Shown here: positions 8,765 to 17,959 of the stretch, in pieces
Numbering within the stretch: position 1 is the first letter of the stretch
Layout of the letters: every line of letters begins with the position of its first letter
DNA from: Planctomycetaceae bacterium
GTDB taxonomy: Bacteria; Planctomycetota; Planctomycetia; Planctomycetales; Planctomycetaceae
DNA length: 64,000 bases
Reading direction: 5' to 3'
NCBI GenBank assembly: GCA_020426505.1
Contig: JAGQPX010000012.1
Span: 124,001-188,000, forward strand
Made by a program: the position numbers and the translations under genes
The notes under the pieces: model-generated
Database searches by the model: none
Told to the model about the DNA's origin: nothing
The model's input: only the letters and a program-made list of their open reading frames with translations

Positions 8765-9775
8765 TCATCCCACTTTCGCTGTCAGCCGCGTGATTCGCAC
8801 ATGACTGTCAAAATGGGCCGTCGCGACATGGATTCCGTCTGGATGCAGATCCATGTCACGAGCGTTACTCGGCATCTTGAAGCGGTGATAGTCACCGGCA
8901 GCATCCGGCTTCCAGAAGAGAAGCACGCCCTCGTTCTTGCCCGACGTGACGCCCATCAGCGATCCGTCTGACAGCCATCGCATCCGCCAGATGACGCCCC
9001 GTTCGACACCGTCAGTCGTGTGCTTCTGAGTGACTTCCTGAGTCTCCCAGTCGAACAAGAGCACAAGCGGCTTGTTCACGCCGGCAAAGGGGTTGGTCGC
9101 TTCGTGGAGTCCGCCCGCTGCAAGGAATTTGCCATCGGGACTGATGGCCAACGATCGCACCCCGCCGTAGTCGACCCCTTGTCCACCGTTGTACGAGTGC
9201 AACGGCTTCGCATCGAACGTACGAACCTCCGCGCCTGTTGCCACATCCCACTGCTTGACGACGCCCATCAGATCGCCCGTGAGTACGAACTCCGCGGACG
9301 GATGAAAGGCCACACTGTAGATGTGCCCCTCATGTCCCGTCAGCTCATGAATGAGCGAGCCGTCTTCGGCGTTCCAGAGTCGCACGGCGTTGTCATTGCC
9401 ACCGGTGGCGATGATCGATCCGTCCGGGCTGCCGTCCATTGAGCGGACCCATCCCTTGTGAGCATCAATCGAACGCACCGGAGTGGGTGTTTCCGCGGCC
9501 GTCTCCCACCAGGTGATTTTTCCATCACACGCACCGCTCACCGCATGCGAACCATCCTTCGTGAAGGCGAGGCACCGGACCCAGGTGAGATGCCCATCGG
9601 TTAAGTCGGTCTTCGCACCATCGGAAAGCTGAAAACGACTGACAACCGCGTCCTGTGCGCCGCCAAAGACATAGCGTCCCTGCGGATCAATGCGGCAGGC
9701 GTTCATCGGTCGCTCATGCTTCCACTCGGAAACAACGTGAGCCTGTTTGGGATCGAAAGCAGCAGATTCAGACAT
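8765..9775 (-). CDS. WD40 repeat protein
   Basis: A 336-residue beta-propeller with about seven WD40 blades, recognisable from GH/D...W/F-type endings such as GGNDNAVRLWNAEDGSLIHE and GDLMGVVKQWDVATGAEV. No signal peptide or membrane segment is visible. The ATG at 9775 is preferred over an upstream in-frame TTG at 9781. It is the third gene of the train DUF1549/DUF1553, DUF1501, WD40, with a 17-nt gap to the DUF1501 gene. In planctomycetes these three kinds of gene often travel together (family knowledge), but the substrate of the system is unknown; the propeller probably serves as a protein interaction surface. Confidence 0.88.
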   Translation of the reverse strand: MSESAAFDPKQAHVVSEWKHERPMNACRIDPQGRYVFGGAQDAVVSRFQLSDGAKTDLTDGHLTWVRCLAFTKDGSHAVSGACDGKITWWETAAETPTPVRSIDAHKGWVRSMDGSPDGSIIATGGNDNAVRLWNAEDGSLIHELTGHEGHIYSVAFHPSAEFVLTGDLMGVVKQWDVATGAEVRTFDAKPLHSYNGGQGVDYGGVRSLAISPDGKFLAAGGLHEATNPFAGVNKPLVLLFDWETQEVTQKHTTDGVERGVIWRMRWLSDGSLMGVTSGKNEGVLLFWKPDAAGDYHRFKMPSNARDMDLHPDGIHVATAHFDSHVRITRLTAKVG

Positions 9776-9792
9776 GATCAATCAACTAGTGT

Positions 9793-11085
9793 TTATGTCA
9801 GGATTTCTTCGATCGGATGTGAAGCCGGATCGGCCAGCGGCACTTCTCGCCCCTCGACATTGAACGTGCCTGTCGAGTCGACGCCCGCCGCCTGCAGATA
9901 CGTGTGGAACAGATTCGCATGATCGACTCGCCCGTCGACGACGTCGGTCCCGTTGTCGTTGGTCTTTCCGTAGGCGAGCCCTCGCGGCATACGGCAACCG
10001 GCCATCACGATCGACCACGCGTGTGACCAGTGATCGCGGCCGTAACGTGCATTCACCTTCGGAGTGCGGCCGAATTCCGACATGATGATGATCAGCGTGC
10101 TGTCCAGCATGCCTCGATCGGCCAAGTCGGCAACGAAGCACGAGAACGCACGGTCCAACTCGCCGAGTTGTTCGATGTGGAAGTTGAAGTTCTCGTGATG
10201 TGTGTCGTAGTTGGAATGCGACAGCTTCACGACCGGTGTGCCATGCTCGAGTAAACGGCGAGCGAGCAGTGCATGTCGCCCAAGATCATGCGTGCCGTAA
10301 CGCTCCTGATCCTTCGCAGGCTCCTTTGTGACATCGAAGATGTCCCGCTGACTCATCATCTGTAGAGCCTGCTCATAAGAGTAGCCGTAGGCTTCACTGG
10401 TCGCCGTGCGACGTCGGCTGAGGAACCGCTCATTCTGACGACGGCGGTACTCCTGACGGGCCGCGTCATGCTCGACGGTAATCGTGTCCGGCAGAACGGA
10501 ATTCTCCGGCGGCTTGCCGTTCCCCAACTGGACGCTCGCATACTTGGGGCCGAGATACGTCGAGTCATTACTCCGACCGCCTCCACCTCCGGGGGTGATC
10601 ATGATATGCCCGGGAAGAGCGTAGGTTTCTGGCGTCAGAGCACGCGCAGCGACCGCACCAATCTGGGGGTCGTTGGCTGCACCTGTCTTCGGGCGTCCGG
10701 TAGTGACCTTGTAACGCCCCAACCCGTGGTCGTCCTCGTCCGTGTCGACACCACGAATGAGGCACAGGTGATGCATCTGTTGAGCGGTGAGTGGCATCAA
10801 CTCGCACAAATGGATGCCCGGCACTGACGTCGGGATGGACAGAAAGGGTCCGCCTGTGTCCGTCCCAGGCTTGGGGTCAAACGTCTCCAGCTGGCTGATG
10901 CCGCCGTGCATATCCCAAATGACGACTCGCTTCTGTTCGCTTTTGAGCTGATCGCCGACGGCCTGCTGGGTGAAGGCTCCAAGCCCACCGCTCATGGTGC
11001 CGAGACCGGCGGCAGCCATCGTGCCGAGGAAGCCCCGACGGGCCATGCCATGCTCAGACGTGTTGCATGCGTAGTTGATGCTCAT
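9793..11085 (-). CDS. DUF1501 domain-containing protein, Tat-exported
   Basis: About 430 residues. The chosen ATG at 11085 follows TTGAGAGA at a good distance, while an upstream in-frame TTG would overlap the previous stop. The N-terminus has a twin-arginine export signal (ARRGFLGTMAAAGLG), so the folded protein is probably moved across the membrane. The body shows the sulfatase-like DUF1501 fold, with RVVIWDMHGGISQLETFDPK near the start and LIIIMSEFGRTPKVN plus GRDHWSHAWSIVMAGC near the end. The gene sits 11 nt downstream of the DUF1549/DUF1553 gene, the usual partner in this phylum. The reaction is unknown; a hydrolase acting on envelope or polymer substrates is a guess. Confidence 0.92.
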   Translation of the reverse strand: MSINYACNTSEHGMARRGFLGTMAAAGLGTMSGGLGAFTQQAVGDQLKSEQKRVVIWDMHGGISQLETFDPKPGTDTGGPFLSIPTSVPGIHLCELMPLTAQQMHHLCLIRGVDTDEDDHGLGRYKVTTGRPKTGAANDPQIGAVAARALTPETYALPGHIMITPGGGGGRSNDSTYLGPKYASVQLGNGKPPENSVLPDTITVEHDAARQEYRRRQNERFLSRRRTATSEAYGYSYEQALQMMSQRDIFDVTKEPAKDQERYGTHDLGRHALLARRLLEHGTPVVKLSHSNYDTHHENFNFHIEQLGELDRAFSCFVADLADRGMLDSTLIIIMSEFGRTPKVNARYGRDHWSHAWSIVMAGCRMPRGLAYGKTNDNGTDVVDGRVDHANLFHTYLQAAGVDSTGTFNVEGREVPLADPASHPIEEILT

Positions 11086-11096
11086 GACAGAATCTC

Positions 11097-13973
11097 TCAA
11101 TGGTTGAAGCGGAACTCCGCTGAGGTAATCAGTCCCCAGACGAGTTCCTGTGCAGCCGCTGCCCGGTCGGCATCGCGATCCGCGAGGTACGTGGTGACGT
11201 CAGCCGTCTCGGCATCGCTCGGCGTCCGGTTCAGAATCGACAGGTACAACTCCTCTGCCGCAGCTTGGGGCTGCTCCGCGTTGACGATTCGCTCGGTCAC
11301 GTTTCCACCTGTCGGTGCGATCCAGCCGAGGATCGACCCGCCGTTTGCTGCGAACATCGCTTGGTCAGCCGTTGCGAAGAAGTCATTCTGCGGTTGGCCA
11401 GCCGCGGCTCCGTAGAATTTGATGAACGTGCTGAGATTCCCTTTCAGCTTATTGTAGGTCTGTTGCTCTATCTCCCGCTGTCGGTCTGCCAGTTGATCCG
11501 GGTCCTGCTTCTGTTCGTCGGTGAGCGGGCTTGCCTTCTCGAGTTCGTCCGCTTGTTCATTCCAGGTTCGCTCATACACACCGGTGACCTGGAAGATAGA
11601 CCAGCATAGTTGTTCGGGCGTAAGCGCCTTGAGCGAAGCGAGGGAGAAGTTGGAGGACCAATGTTCCGTCACATTGGACACTGCGTTGTCGAAGTTCGCT
11701 TGTTCTTGTGTGACCTGTTCGCGGGCGGATGAGACCGCCGTTTGTGCCCTTGCGACGGTTTCCTGCATTGGTGGCAACTCGGCTTGTGACTGTTCAAGCA
11801 TCTGCTGGTCTGTCTGTTTGGCGGTCGTTGCGGACGTGACGGCAGTCGTCGCTGTTTCAACACTGGTCTCGAACTGACCTATCTCACTCGAAAGCGAGAC
11901 GGACCGCTCCTTAAGTTTCTGCGCCGCTTCAGCGAGGACCATGTCATCCGGCAGCTTTTCGCTTGCGGCTTGAGCCGTCTCTGCCGCTGCCTCTACGAAC
12001 TTGATGTCGTCGACTCGCTTGGTGAGTGCTGCCTGAGCTTCTGTGAGTGATGCGTTTGCTTGGGCAACGGCAGTCTCTGCGATTGTTACAGCCGACTGTC
12101 GCTCGGTCACCTGGGCAAGGTGCTGGTCGAGTGCCTGTTGGGCGGCCATCTGCTCTGTCTCACTGGCCGCGAGGGCTGTGTTGCTGGCGATGACCGCCTC
12201 ACGGAGTTGAGGCAGCGAGGCAATCGCGCTGGCTGCTTCCAATCGTTCATCCAACGCCTTCAATGCGACAGCATCCGCACGCATTTGACGGCGGGCATGC
12301 AGGAGCGTCTGCTCAGCGAGTTTGAGCGTCTCCCTCAGTGGAGCTAACCGAGCGACCGCATCATCGACCGGCCCCTTCGCGGCGGCGAACGATTGTTCTG
12401 GTCCGGCGACGGCGGAAGTCTTCTCATCGCGATTCTTCGTGAGTGTTGCGACCGCTTCGGTCAACTCTTGTGCACGCTTGGCAAACTGAGCCGCTGCAGC
12501 TGCCAATTCCTTGTCGTCCGGGAGTGTCGCAACGGCTGTCTGAGCCGCGTCGGTTGCCACCTGGACCGGGGTGAGCTGCGCCTGTTTCTGGTCGAGTTCC
12601 GCTTGAGCCTTCGTCACGGCAGCCTGTGCTTCGACGAGTTTCTTGCGTGCTTCGTCATACGCCTTGCGAGCCGCATCCAACTCGTCGGCAATCGGAAGTG
12701 TGGCCGCCTCAGCCGCTTCCCAGACAATGAGGGCCAACTCGAATGTTTCTGACGACTGATCCGCCGATTGCTGAAGTGCCTCTCGTTCCTGTACGAGTGA
12801 AGCAACCATAGTTGCCGCTTCACTCGCAGTTGCCAGTACATAGGCTGGTGGATCATACGGTCGTTGATAGGCCTGCGAGAGAGCGATTTCCCGCAGGAAC
12901 TGACTCATATTGAACTCCATCGCCGCGAAGCGTTCGCCGAGCAACGTGAGTAGTTCCGGATCGGTCGGCGGATTCTCGTAGTGATGCAAGTCAACCGGAT
13001 GCACAAGTCCGCGCCCTAACATGTGGGCCCACAGGCGATTTGCCATGTTCTCGTTGAACATGCGATGCGTGCCATTGGTGGCTAACTCTGCCAGTTTCTC
13101 ACGTCGGCTGAATCTGGGGATCGACTTCACGCCCTCCGCCGGTGCGACTTCGTACTCGTCCCCCGGATACAGGAATGGCTCATCAATGATCACATCATCG
13201 AACAGCCTGGGACCTGTGCGGTGAGGATTGCCCTGCATGAAGACCGACTCGAACGTCAGGTCGCTGCCCGCTTTCTCCGCATGGATGGTGACATCCTTGG
13301 TCTTTTCCTTGTCACCCTCTTTCACCGTTTCCTTGCGGACGACGGCATACCCCGGTGCGAGGAAGGCGAGCAAGCCGTGATAGTCCGCCTGCCGATAGTC
13401 AAGAATGTTCGGATGGTCATGACATTGGGCACATTGCAGGTCCCGTCCGAAGAAGATCCTGCCGATGTCCCGTGTGAGCAGGTTCGGCTCCGACTGGCGA
13501 TCGAGAAAGAACCGGGCCGCTGGTCGCGTCGTCTTGTCGTCCCCGTCAGCCGTGAGGATCTCGCGTGCGATGACATTCCACGGCTTGTCATTTCGCAGCG
13601 ACGTCAACAACCAGTTGTGCCAATCGTCCTGCGGAACGTGTGCGTTGGATCGACGCTCCATCAACATCAGATCAAGTGTCGTCGCCAAATGTCGTGTGTG
13701 TTGGGGTGATGCGAGTAATCGGTCAACGATCTGTGTGCGTTTTTCAGCCGACTCATCGGCGACGAATGCACGCACCTCTTCCGCAGTCGGCGGAGCGCCC
13801 ATCAGATCAAGAGACACCCGTCTGAAGAACTCAGCATCTGAACAAAGTACAGATTCGCTCGATGCGGGTGAGAGGTGCTTGTCGATCAGCAGGTGTAGGG
13901 GCTGATCTTGGGCAAAGACAATGTCCGCTTGAAGCAGCAGACCGAGCAGGGCGAGGGAGGCCGTCGCTCTCAT
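11097..13973 (-). CDS. DUF1549/DUF1553 protein with a large coiled-coil insertion
   Basis: A 958-residue secreted protein with a signal peptide (residues 1-21). DUF1549 spans roughly 25-230 and contains CAQCHDHP at 181-188, a CxxCH motif typical of this family. DUF1553 begins near residue 285 (REKLAELATNGTHRMFNENM) but is interrupted at about 385 by a very Ala, Glu and Gln-rich coiled coil running to about 770, after which DUF1553-like sequence resumes (LTPEQLCWSIFQVTG to the C-terminus). Two parts of the coil resemble each other: TLPDDKELAAAAAQFAKR at 483 and KLPDDMVLAEAAQKLKER at 673. It is the first gene of a train with DUF1501 and WD40 genes, and a palindromic site lies 33-73 nt upstream. 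Usual family members lack so long an insertion. Confidence 0.92.
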   Translation of the reverse strand: MRATASLALLGLLLQADIVFAQDQPLHLLIDKHLSPASSESVLCSDAEFFRRVSLDLMGAPPTAEEVRAFVADESAEKRTQIVDRLLASPQHTRHLATTLDLMLMERRSNAHVPQDDWHNWLLTSLRNDKPWNVIAREILTADGDDKTTRPAARFFLDRQSEPNLLTRDIGRIFFGRDLQCAQCHDHPNILDYRQADYHGLLAFLAPGYAVVRKETVKEGDKEKTKDVTIHAEKAGSDLTFESVFMQGNPHRTGPRLFDDVIIDEPFLYPGDEYEVAPAEGVKSIPRFSRREKLAELATNGTHRMFNENMANRLWAHMLGRGLVHPVDLHHYENPPTDPELLTLLGERFAAMEFNMSQFLREIALSQAYQRPYDPPAYVLATASEAATMVASLVQEREALQQSADQSSETFELALIVWEAAEAATLPIADELDAARKAYDEARKKLVEAQAAVTKAQAELDQKQAQLTPVQVATDAAQTAVATLPDDKELAAAAAQFAKRAQELTEAVATLTKNRDEKTSAVAGPEQSFAAAKGPVDDAVARLAPLRETLKLAEQTLLHARRQMRADAVALKALDERLEAASAIASLPQLREAVIASNTALAASETEQMAAQQALDQHLAQVTERQSAVTIAETAVAQANASLTEAQAALTKRVDDIKFVEAAAETAQAASEKLPDDMVLAEAAQKLKERSVSLSSEIGQFETSVETATTAVTSATTAKQTDQQMLEQSQAELPPMQETVARAQTAVSSAREQVTQEQANFDNAVSNVTEHWSSNFSLASLKALTPEQLCWSIFQVTGVYERTWNEQADELEKASPLTDEQKQDPDQLADRQREIEQQTYNKLKGNLSTFIKFYGAAAGQPQNDFFATADQAMFAANGGSILGWIAPTGGNVTERIVNAEQPQAAAEELYLSILNRTPSDAETADVTTYLADRDADRAAAAQELVWGLITSAEFRFNH

Positions 13974-14005
13974 GGGCGGGAACCATATTGAGGCGGGAAT
14001 CGAAG

Positions 14006-14046
14006 CCGTGTGTCACGCGGTGTGACACACGGTGTTTCGATCGAAA
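14006..14046. promoter_or_regulatory. Two adjacent palindromes in the divergent DUF1549/fabI intergenic region
   Basis: CCGTGTGTCAC at 14006-14016 and its exact reverse complement at 14022-14032 form a perfect 11-bp inverted repeat around a 5-nt spacer. A second perfect palindrome, TTTCGATCGAAA, follows at 14035-14046. They lie 33-73 nt upstream of the DUF1549/DUF1553 start codon and about 200 nt upstream of fabI. The spacing fits a protein-binding operator; the first repeat could also fold as a hairpin in the leader mRNA of the minus-strand operon. The regulator is unknown. Confidence 0.7.
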
Positions 14047-14058
14047 TGTGGACTCTCA

Positions 14059-14098
14059 AGTATATCACACAATAGGGCCTTTGCGACTCCAAAGTCAA
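14059..14098 (-). promoter_or_regulatory. Candidate sigma70-type promoter for the DUF1549/DUF1501/WD40 operon
   Basis: Read on the minus strand, TTGACT (14093-14098) and TATTGT (14069-14074) are separated by 18 nt. A second option is an extended -10, TGATATACT, ending at 14059. Both would start transcription just upstream of the palindromic site, so a factor bound there could block the polymerase. This is read by eye and could be chance. Confidence 0.4.
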
Positions 14099-14243
14099 CC
14101 ACAGTTAGATGTTGGAACATGCAGGCGCTTCACCAGATACGGCGAGATTGAAGGGGCCGCCACCGTCCGATAAGGTGGTCCGAAATTCAAACACACACAA
14201 GGCGACGGCCAACGGTCGATCGCCATCAGCCAAATCGGAGATA

Positions 14244-15065
14244 ATGATGGGACTGCTCGACGGTAAGAAGGGAATCGTGTTCGGGATCGCCAACGATCGG
14301 TCGATCGCCTGGGGGATCGCCGAAAAGCTGTTCGCTGAAGGGGCAGAGATGGGCTTTACCCATCTGCCAGACAAGGACCCCAATCGACCCAAAAATGAAA
14401 ACAAGGTCCGCAAGCTCGTCGACCCGCGGGGCGCCAAGTTTGTCGTTCCCTGTGACGTCACGAAGGACGAGGACCTGGACGCGGTGTTCAAGACGGTGGC
14501 AGACGAGTTCGGCAAGATCGACTTCGTGGTGCACAGTGTGGCCTACGCTCCGCCGGAAGACCTGACCGGCCCAGTGCACGACGTCAGCCGCGCGGGATTC
14601 GCACTTTCGATGGACATTAGCGTCTACAGTCTGATTGCCATGGCCGGCCGGGCTCGTGAACTCCTCAACCCGGGAGGCAGCATGCTCTGTCTCACCTACT
14701 TCGGCGGCGAGCGAGTCATCCCCGGGTACAACCTCATGGGCATCTGCAAGGCCGCTTTGGAGAGCACCGTCACCTATCTCGCGAGTGAAATGGGGAAAGG
14801 CGGCGTCCGCGTGAACACCATCTCTGCCGGACCGATTCGCACGATCAGTTCAAGCGGCGTGGGTGAGTTTCAGAGTATGCTCAAGCTCTATGAGTCTTTC
14901 GCTCCGCTGCGCAACAACGTCACCCCGCAGGACGTCGGCAACACGGCCCTCTATCTCCTCAGCGACCTCGGGAGCGCGGTCTCGGGCGAGAACATCCATG
15001 TTGACAGTGGATACCACATCATGGGCGCCCCTCCGCTCGACCTGCAGGACAAGATTCAGTTCTGA
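14244..15065 (+). CDS. fabI: Enoyl-[acyl-carrier-protein] reductase (NADH), FabI
   Basis: The product, 273 residues from ATG 14244 (or 272 from ATG 14247, which is better spaced from GGAG at 14237), catalyses the last reduction of each fatty acid elongation cycle in the cytoplasm. It shows the N-terminal [20 protein letters not shown] nucleotide-binding block, the Y-x6-K active-site signature (YNLMGICK, Tyr162 and Lys169) that separates FabI from ordinary short-chain dehydrogenases, and the C-terminal [14 protein letters not shown]. The frame is open back to 14109, but the extra residues are polar and not part of the fold. Transcription is divergent from the DUF1549 operon. FabI is the target of triclosan-type inhibitors in other bacteria (family knowledge). 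Confidence 0.95.
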   Translation: MMGLLDGKKGIVFGIANDRSIAWGIAEKLFAEGAEMGFTHLPDKDPNRPKNENKVRKLVDPRGAKFVVPCDVTKDEDLDAVFKTVADEFGKIDFVVHSVAYAPPEDLTGPVHDVSRAGFALSMDISVYSLIAMAGRARELLNPGGSMLCLTYFGGERVIPGYNLMGICKAALESTVTYLASEMGKGGVRVNTISAGPIRTISSSGVGEFQSMLKLYESFAPLRNNVTPQDVGNTALYLLSDLGSAVSGENIHVDSGYHIMGAPPLDLQDKIQF

Positions 15066-15430
15066 GTGGTTCGGCTCTCCTTCGATGGGTGGCGAAGGCG
15101 AACCGACGGGATCGCATCGAGATCCCGCATTCCAAGGCGAGGGCCATCCGTTTCGCTCCTGGCCCTTCCACTCGACGCTCTCCGGGGACAGTGACGACAT
15201 GACAGACCCGGTCAGCCACCGAGATTTCGGCCCGCACAGGTCCGATTCGTGAGCTATGCTTCCGCAGCATTGGCTCTCATGTTCCCGCGTTTTCCTGGAT
15301 GTCTCGCTCAATGACGAGAGCATCCTTTCGCGAATGTGCTCAATCGGCTGAGCGCGGACGATCACAGGATGTGACATCCGGAACGGCCCTGCTCGTCTGT
15401 CCTCGTCCCCATCCTTCTGCGGTTCGTCTC
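15066..15430. other. Intergenic stretch between fabI and the acyltransferase
   Basis: Its first half holds a copy of the dispersed GGGTGGC repeat (15088-15174). I recognise no gene, RNA or clear promoter in the remainder. An open frame runs from about 15299 into the acyltransferase, but its residues before the ATG at 15431 do not resemble the family. Confidence 0.6.
15088..15174. repeat. Dispersed GGGTGGC repeat, copy A
   Basis: The copy starts with GGGTGGC 22 nt after the fabI stop and ends with the conserved 3' half, here GCCATCCGTTTCGCTCCTG followed by GCCCTTCCACTC. It is the most diverged of the four copies at the 3' boundary. It may end or stabilise the fabI transcript (inference). Confidence 0.7.
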
Positions 15431-16577
15431 ATGAAAGTCTTCTTCGGTGGACTCAATGAACTGCGTGCCGTGGCGGCATTTTCGGTCGTGGTACATCACG
15501 TCGAATTGTACAAGGCCCGCTCTGGCTTCCCGAGCCTGTTTGACACTTCGCTGGCACCGCTCGTGATGTTTCTCGGCGAGCATGGGGTCAACCTGTTCTT
15601 TGTGTTGAGCGGGTTCCTGATCACCTACCTTCTGCTCGTCGAACGGGACGACCGGGGACGGATCGACACGATGCGGTTCTACGTCCGGAGGACGCTGCGG
15701 ATCTGGCCATTGTATTACCTGCTGGTACTGGTGACGTTTTTTGTCGTGCCGTTCCTCGCCCAATCCGTACCAGCGTTGCGGCAGGAGACCTTCTACTACT
15801 CGTGGATCGAGCGCATGACCGAAACAAGCACGTTCTCGCTGATTCTTCTATTTGCTCTTTCTGCCCAACATCGCGGTGCAGGCGAATCTGCGTGTCGTCG
15901 GTCTCTCACAGGCGTGGTCAGTCGGCGTCGAAGAGCAGTTCTATCTCCTCTGGCCTCAGATTGTGCGTTGGTTCAAGCCGCGCGTGCTGTCCTTCGTGCT
16001 AGGAGGTATCATCGTGGGCCTGCCCGCTTTCAAGTTGATTGCAGAGTCTTCTGAATTCGCAAGTGTCACAGCAGCTGCGGGGTTCCTCGCACTGTTCCGC
16101 ATCGAGTTCATGGCGATCGGCGGTGCGACTGCATTGTTGCTCTATCATCACGCAGAGTCCGTGAAGCGTTTCACGGGCAGTCCCATTGTGTATTCAGCCA
16201 TCGTGATGTTCATTGGAGTGCTGACCACGCACGGCGACGAGTTCTCTCTGCTACTGGGTCTGCTCTACGCGGCCCTGTTACTCTTCACCATCGACGATAC
16301 GAATCCCCTCGTCCTGCGATCCCGGCCGCTTTCCGAGTTGGGAAAGATCTCGTACGGCCTCTACATGTATCACCCGCTTGTGATGTACGGCTGCTTTGCC
16401 TTCATCCACTCGCACCTGGGCAGTCATTCTCGCGGTTTGCTGTACAACGGCTTGGTCTACGGAACCGTCGTCTTGTTGAGCATTGGCGTGAGTCTGCTCT
16501 CGCATCGATTCGTCGAGCAACCCTTCCTGCGGCTTAAGAATCGCCAGTTCACCGTCATTGAAAGTGGGGCAGCGTAG
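15431..16577 (+). pseudogene. Acyltransferase 3 family membrane protein, disrupted by a frameshift
   Basis: From ATG 15431 the frame encodes an acyltransferase 3 N-terminus: LNELRAVAAFSVVVHHVE with the conserved His pair, then GVNLFFVLSGFLIT, then the RRTLRIWPLYYLL helix. The homology breaks around 15845-15865 and resumes in another frame with LFLPNIAVQANLRVVG and the family hallmark SVGVEEQFYLLWPQ, running through several membrane helices to 16577. One surplus base within TTTGCTCTTT would explain the shift; reading past it joins LILLF directly to LFLPN. Intact members O-acetylate sugars of lipopolysaccharide, exopolysaccharide or peptidoglycan. Either the gene is dead or the base is a sequencing error; everything else in it looks intact, and lpxK follows. 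Confidence 0.85.
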
Positions 16578-16671
16578 CGAGTGCCTTCTGCGATTGCGGT
16601 CGACCAAGCTCTCCGGTGATCCTGACTCGCGTGACCGGACACGAGCGGGCGAGTAGCATCACACTGGCTGC

Positions 16672-17790
16672 GTGTCCCTGCTCGGCCAAATCGTCACTCG
16701 CCACCAGCTCCCCGGATCTCTCGTGAACGAACGTGCCTATCTGGATGTCATCTCCGGTCGTCGCCGCGGGGTGATTGCCGGTGTCATGCGAGTCGGCCTT
16801 GCATTGTTGACGCCGTTCTATCGCATGGCCGTCATCACGCGATATTGGTTGTTCGACACGGGGCTGAAGACGACACACTCCGTCGATGTTCCGGTCATCA
16901 GCATCGGGAACATCACCACCGGCGGCACGGGCAAGACGCCGGTTGTGGCGTGGGTGACTCAGTGGCTGACGTCGCAGGGGAAGCAGCCGGGGATCGTCAG
17001 TCGTGGGTATCGCTCGCTCGATGATGCAGGTAACGACGAATTGCGGGTCCTTGAACAGCTGTGTCCCGGTGTCCCGCATGTGCAGAGTCATGACCGATTG
17101 ATGGCGGCACGGAAGGCAATTGCGTCTCACGACGTGGACGTCATCGTGTTGGATGACGGATTCCAACATCGGCGGCTCCATCGTGACCTTGACATCGTGC
17201 TGGTTGATGCCACGAACCCGTGGGGTTACGGGCACCTGTTGCCGCGCGGCCTGTTACGAGAGCCACACTCAGCACTCTGTCGGGCGGACATCATCGTGCT
17301 GACGCGAGTCGATCACGTTGATGAAGATTCCCTGAAGAGAGTACGGCAACAGGCCTCACAATTGACAGTCGCCCCCCTCGCTGAAGTGGGCTTTCGTCCG
17401 ACTGGCATGCTCTCGTTGTCAGGAAAGACTGTCAGCCTGGAGGCGCTCATGGGTGAGAACGTGTTCGCCTTCTGTGGCATCGGCAACCCGGAAGGATTCC
17501 GTCGAACACTTTCCGATGCGGGGATCATGGTCGCGGATGACGCGATGGTCACGTTCGCCGATCATCACCACTACACAGAGGCGGAGTTTGTGTCGCTCGC
17601 CGAGCAAGCGAAATCACAAAGAGTGACGGCACTCGTCACCACCCAGAAAGACCTCGTGAAACTCGACCCCTCGTGGGAGACGTCATTGCCCGTATGGGCA
17701 CTCACGATCGGGGCGGAAATTGTCGCCGGTCGCGAGAAGTGGCAGTCGCTCCTGAACGACCTGCTGAACAAACAACGGACTTCCAGCTGA
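16672..17790 (+). CDS. lpxK: Tetraacyldisaccharide 4'-kinase, LpxK
   Basis: A 372-residue inner-membrane kinase that phosphorylates the 4' position of the lipid A disaccharide precursor using ATP. The P-loop GNITTGGTGKTP lies at residues 79-90; the family signature LDDGFQHRRLHRDLDIVLVD and the following WGYGHLLPRGLLREP contain the catalytic and metal-binding residues. An N-terminal hydrophobic segment before residue 60 would place it at the membrane. The GTG at 16672 is taken as start because the next in-frame starts fall inside the conserved region; no strong ribosome binding site is visible. It shows that this planctomycete makes lipid A. It follows the broken acyltransferase by 94 nt. Confidence 0.94.
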   Translation: MSLLGQIVTRHQLPGSLVNERAYLDVISGRRRGVIAGVMRVGLALLTPFYRMAVITRYWLFDTGLKTTHSVDVPVISIGNITTGGTGKTPVVAWVTQWLTSQGKQPGIVSRGYRSLDDAGNDELRVLEQLCPGVPHVQSHDRLMAARKAIASHDVDVIVLDDGFQHRRLHRDLDIVLVDATNPWGYGHLLPRGLLREPHSALCRADIIVLTRVDHVDEDSLKRVRQQASQLTVAPLAEVGFRPTGMLSLSGKTVSLEALMGENVFAFCGIGNPEGFRRTLSDAGIMVADDAMVTFADHHHYTEAEFVSLAEQAKSQRVTALVTTQKDLVKLDPSWETSLPVWALTIGAEIVAGREKWQSLLNDLLNKQRTSS

Positions 17791-17959
17791 CCCCCTCCCT
17801 AGTCGGCAACTTCGATGTCAAATGATCGTTGACACACTCATAACTGGAGACAGATCATTTCATCGATTGCGATGACACGACTGCTGAAACCGAATTGGTT
17901 GATGATGAGTACACCCTGATATGCTGTCCGTACATACACTCCCCGAGCTGCAAACATTC

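Noticed and set aside
13411..13434. CAQCH in the DUF1549 protein as a true c-type haem site
   Set aside because: This motif is a usual family feature, but haem attachment cannot be shown from sequence; I do not call it a cytochrome.
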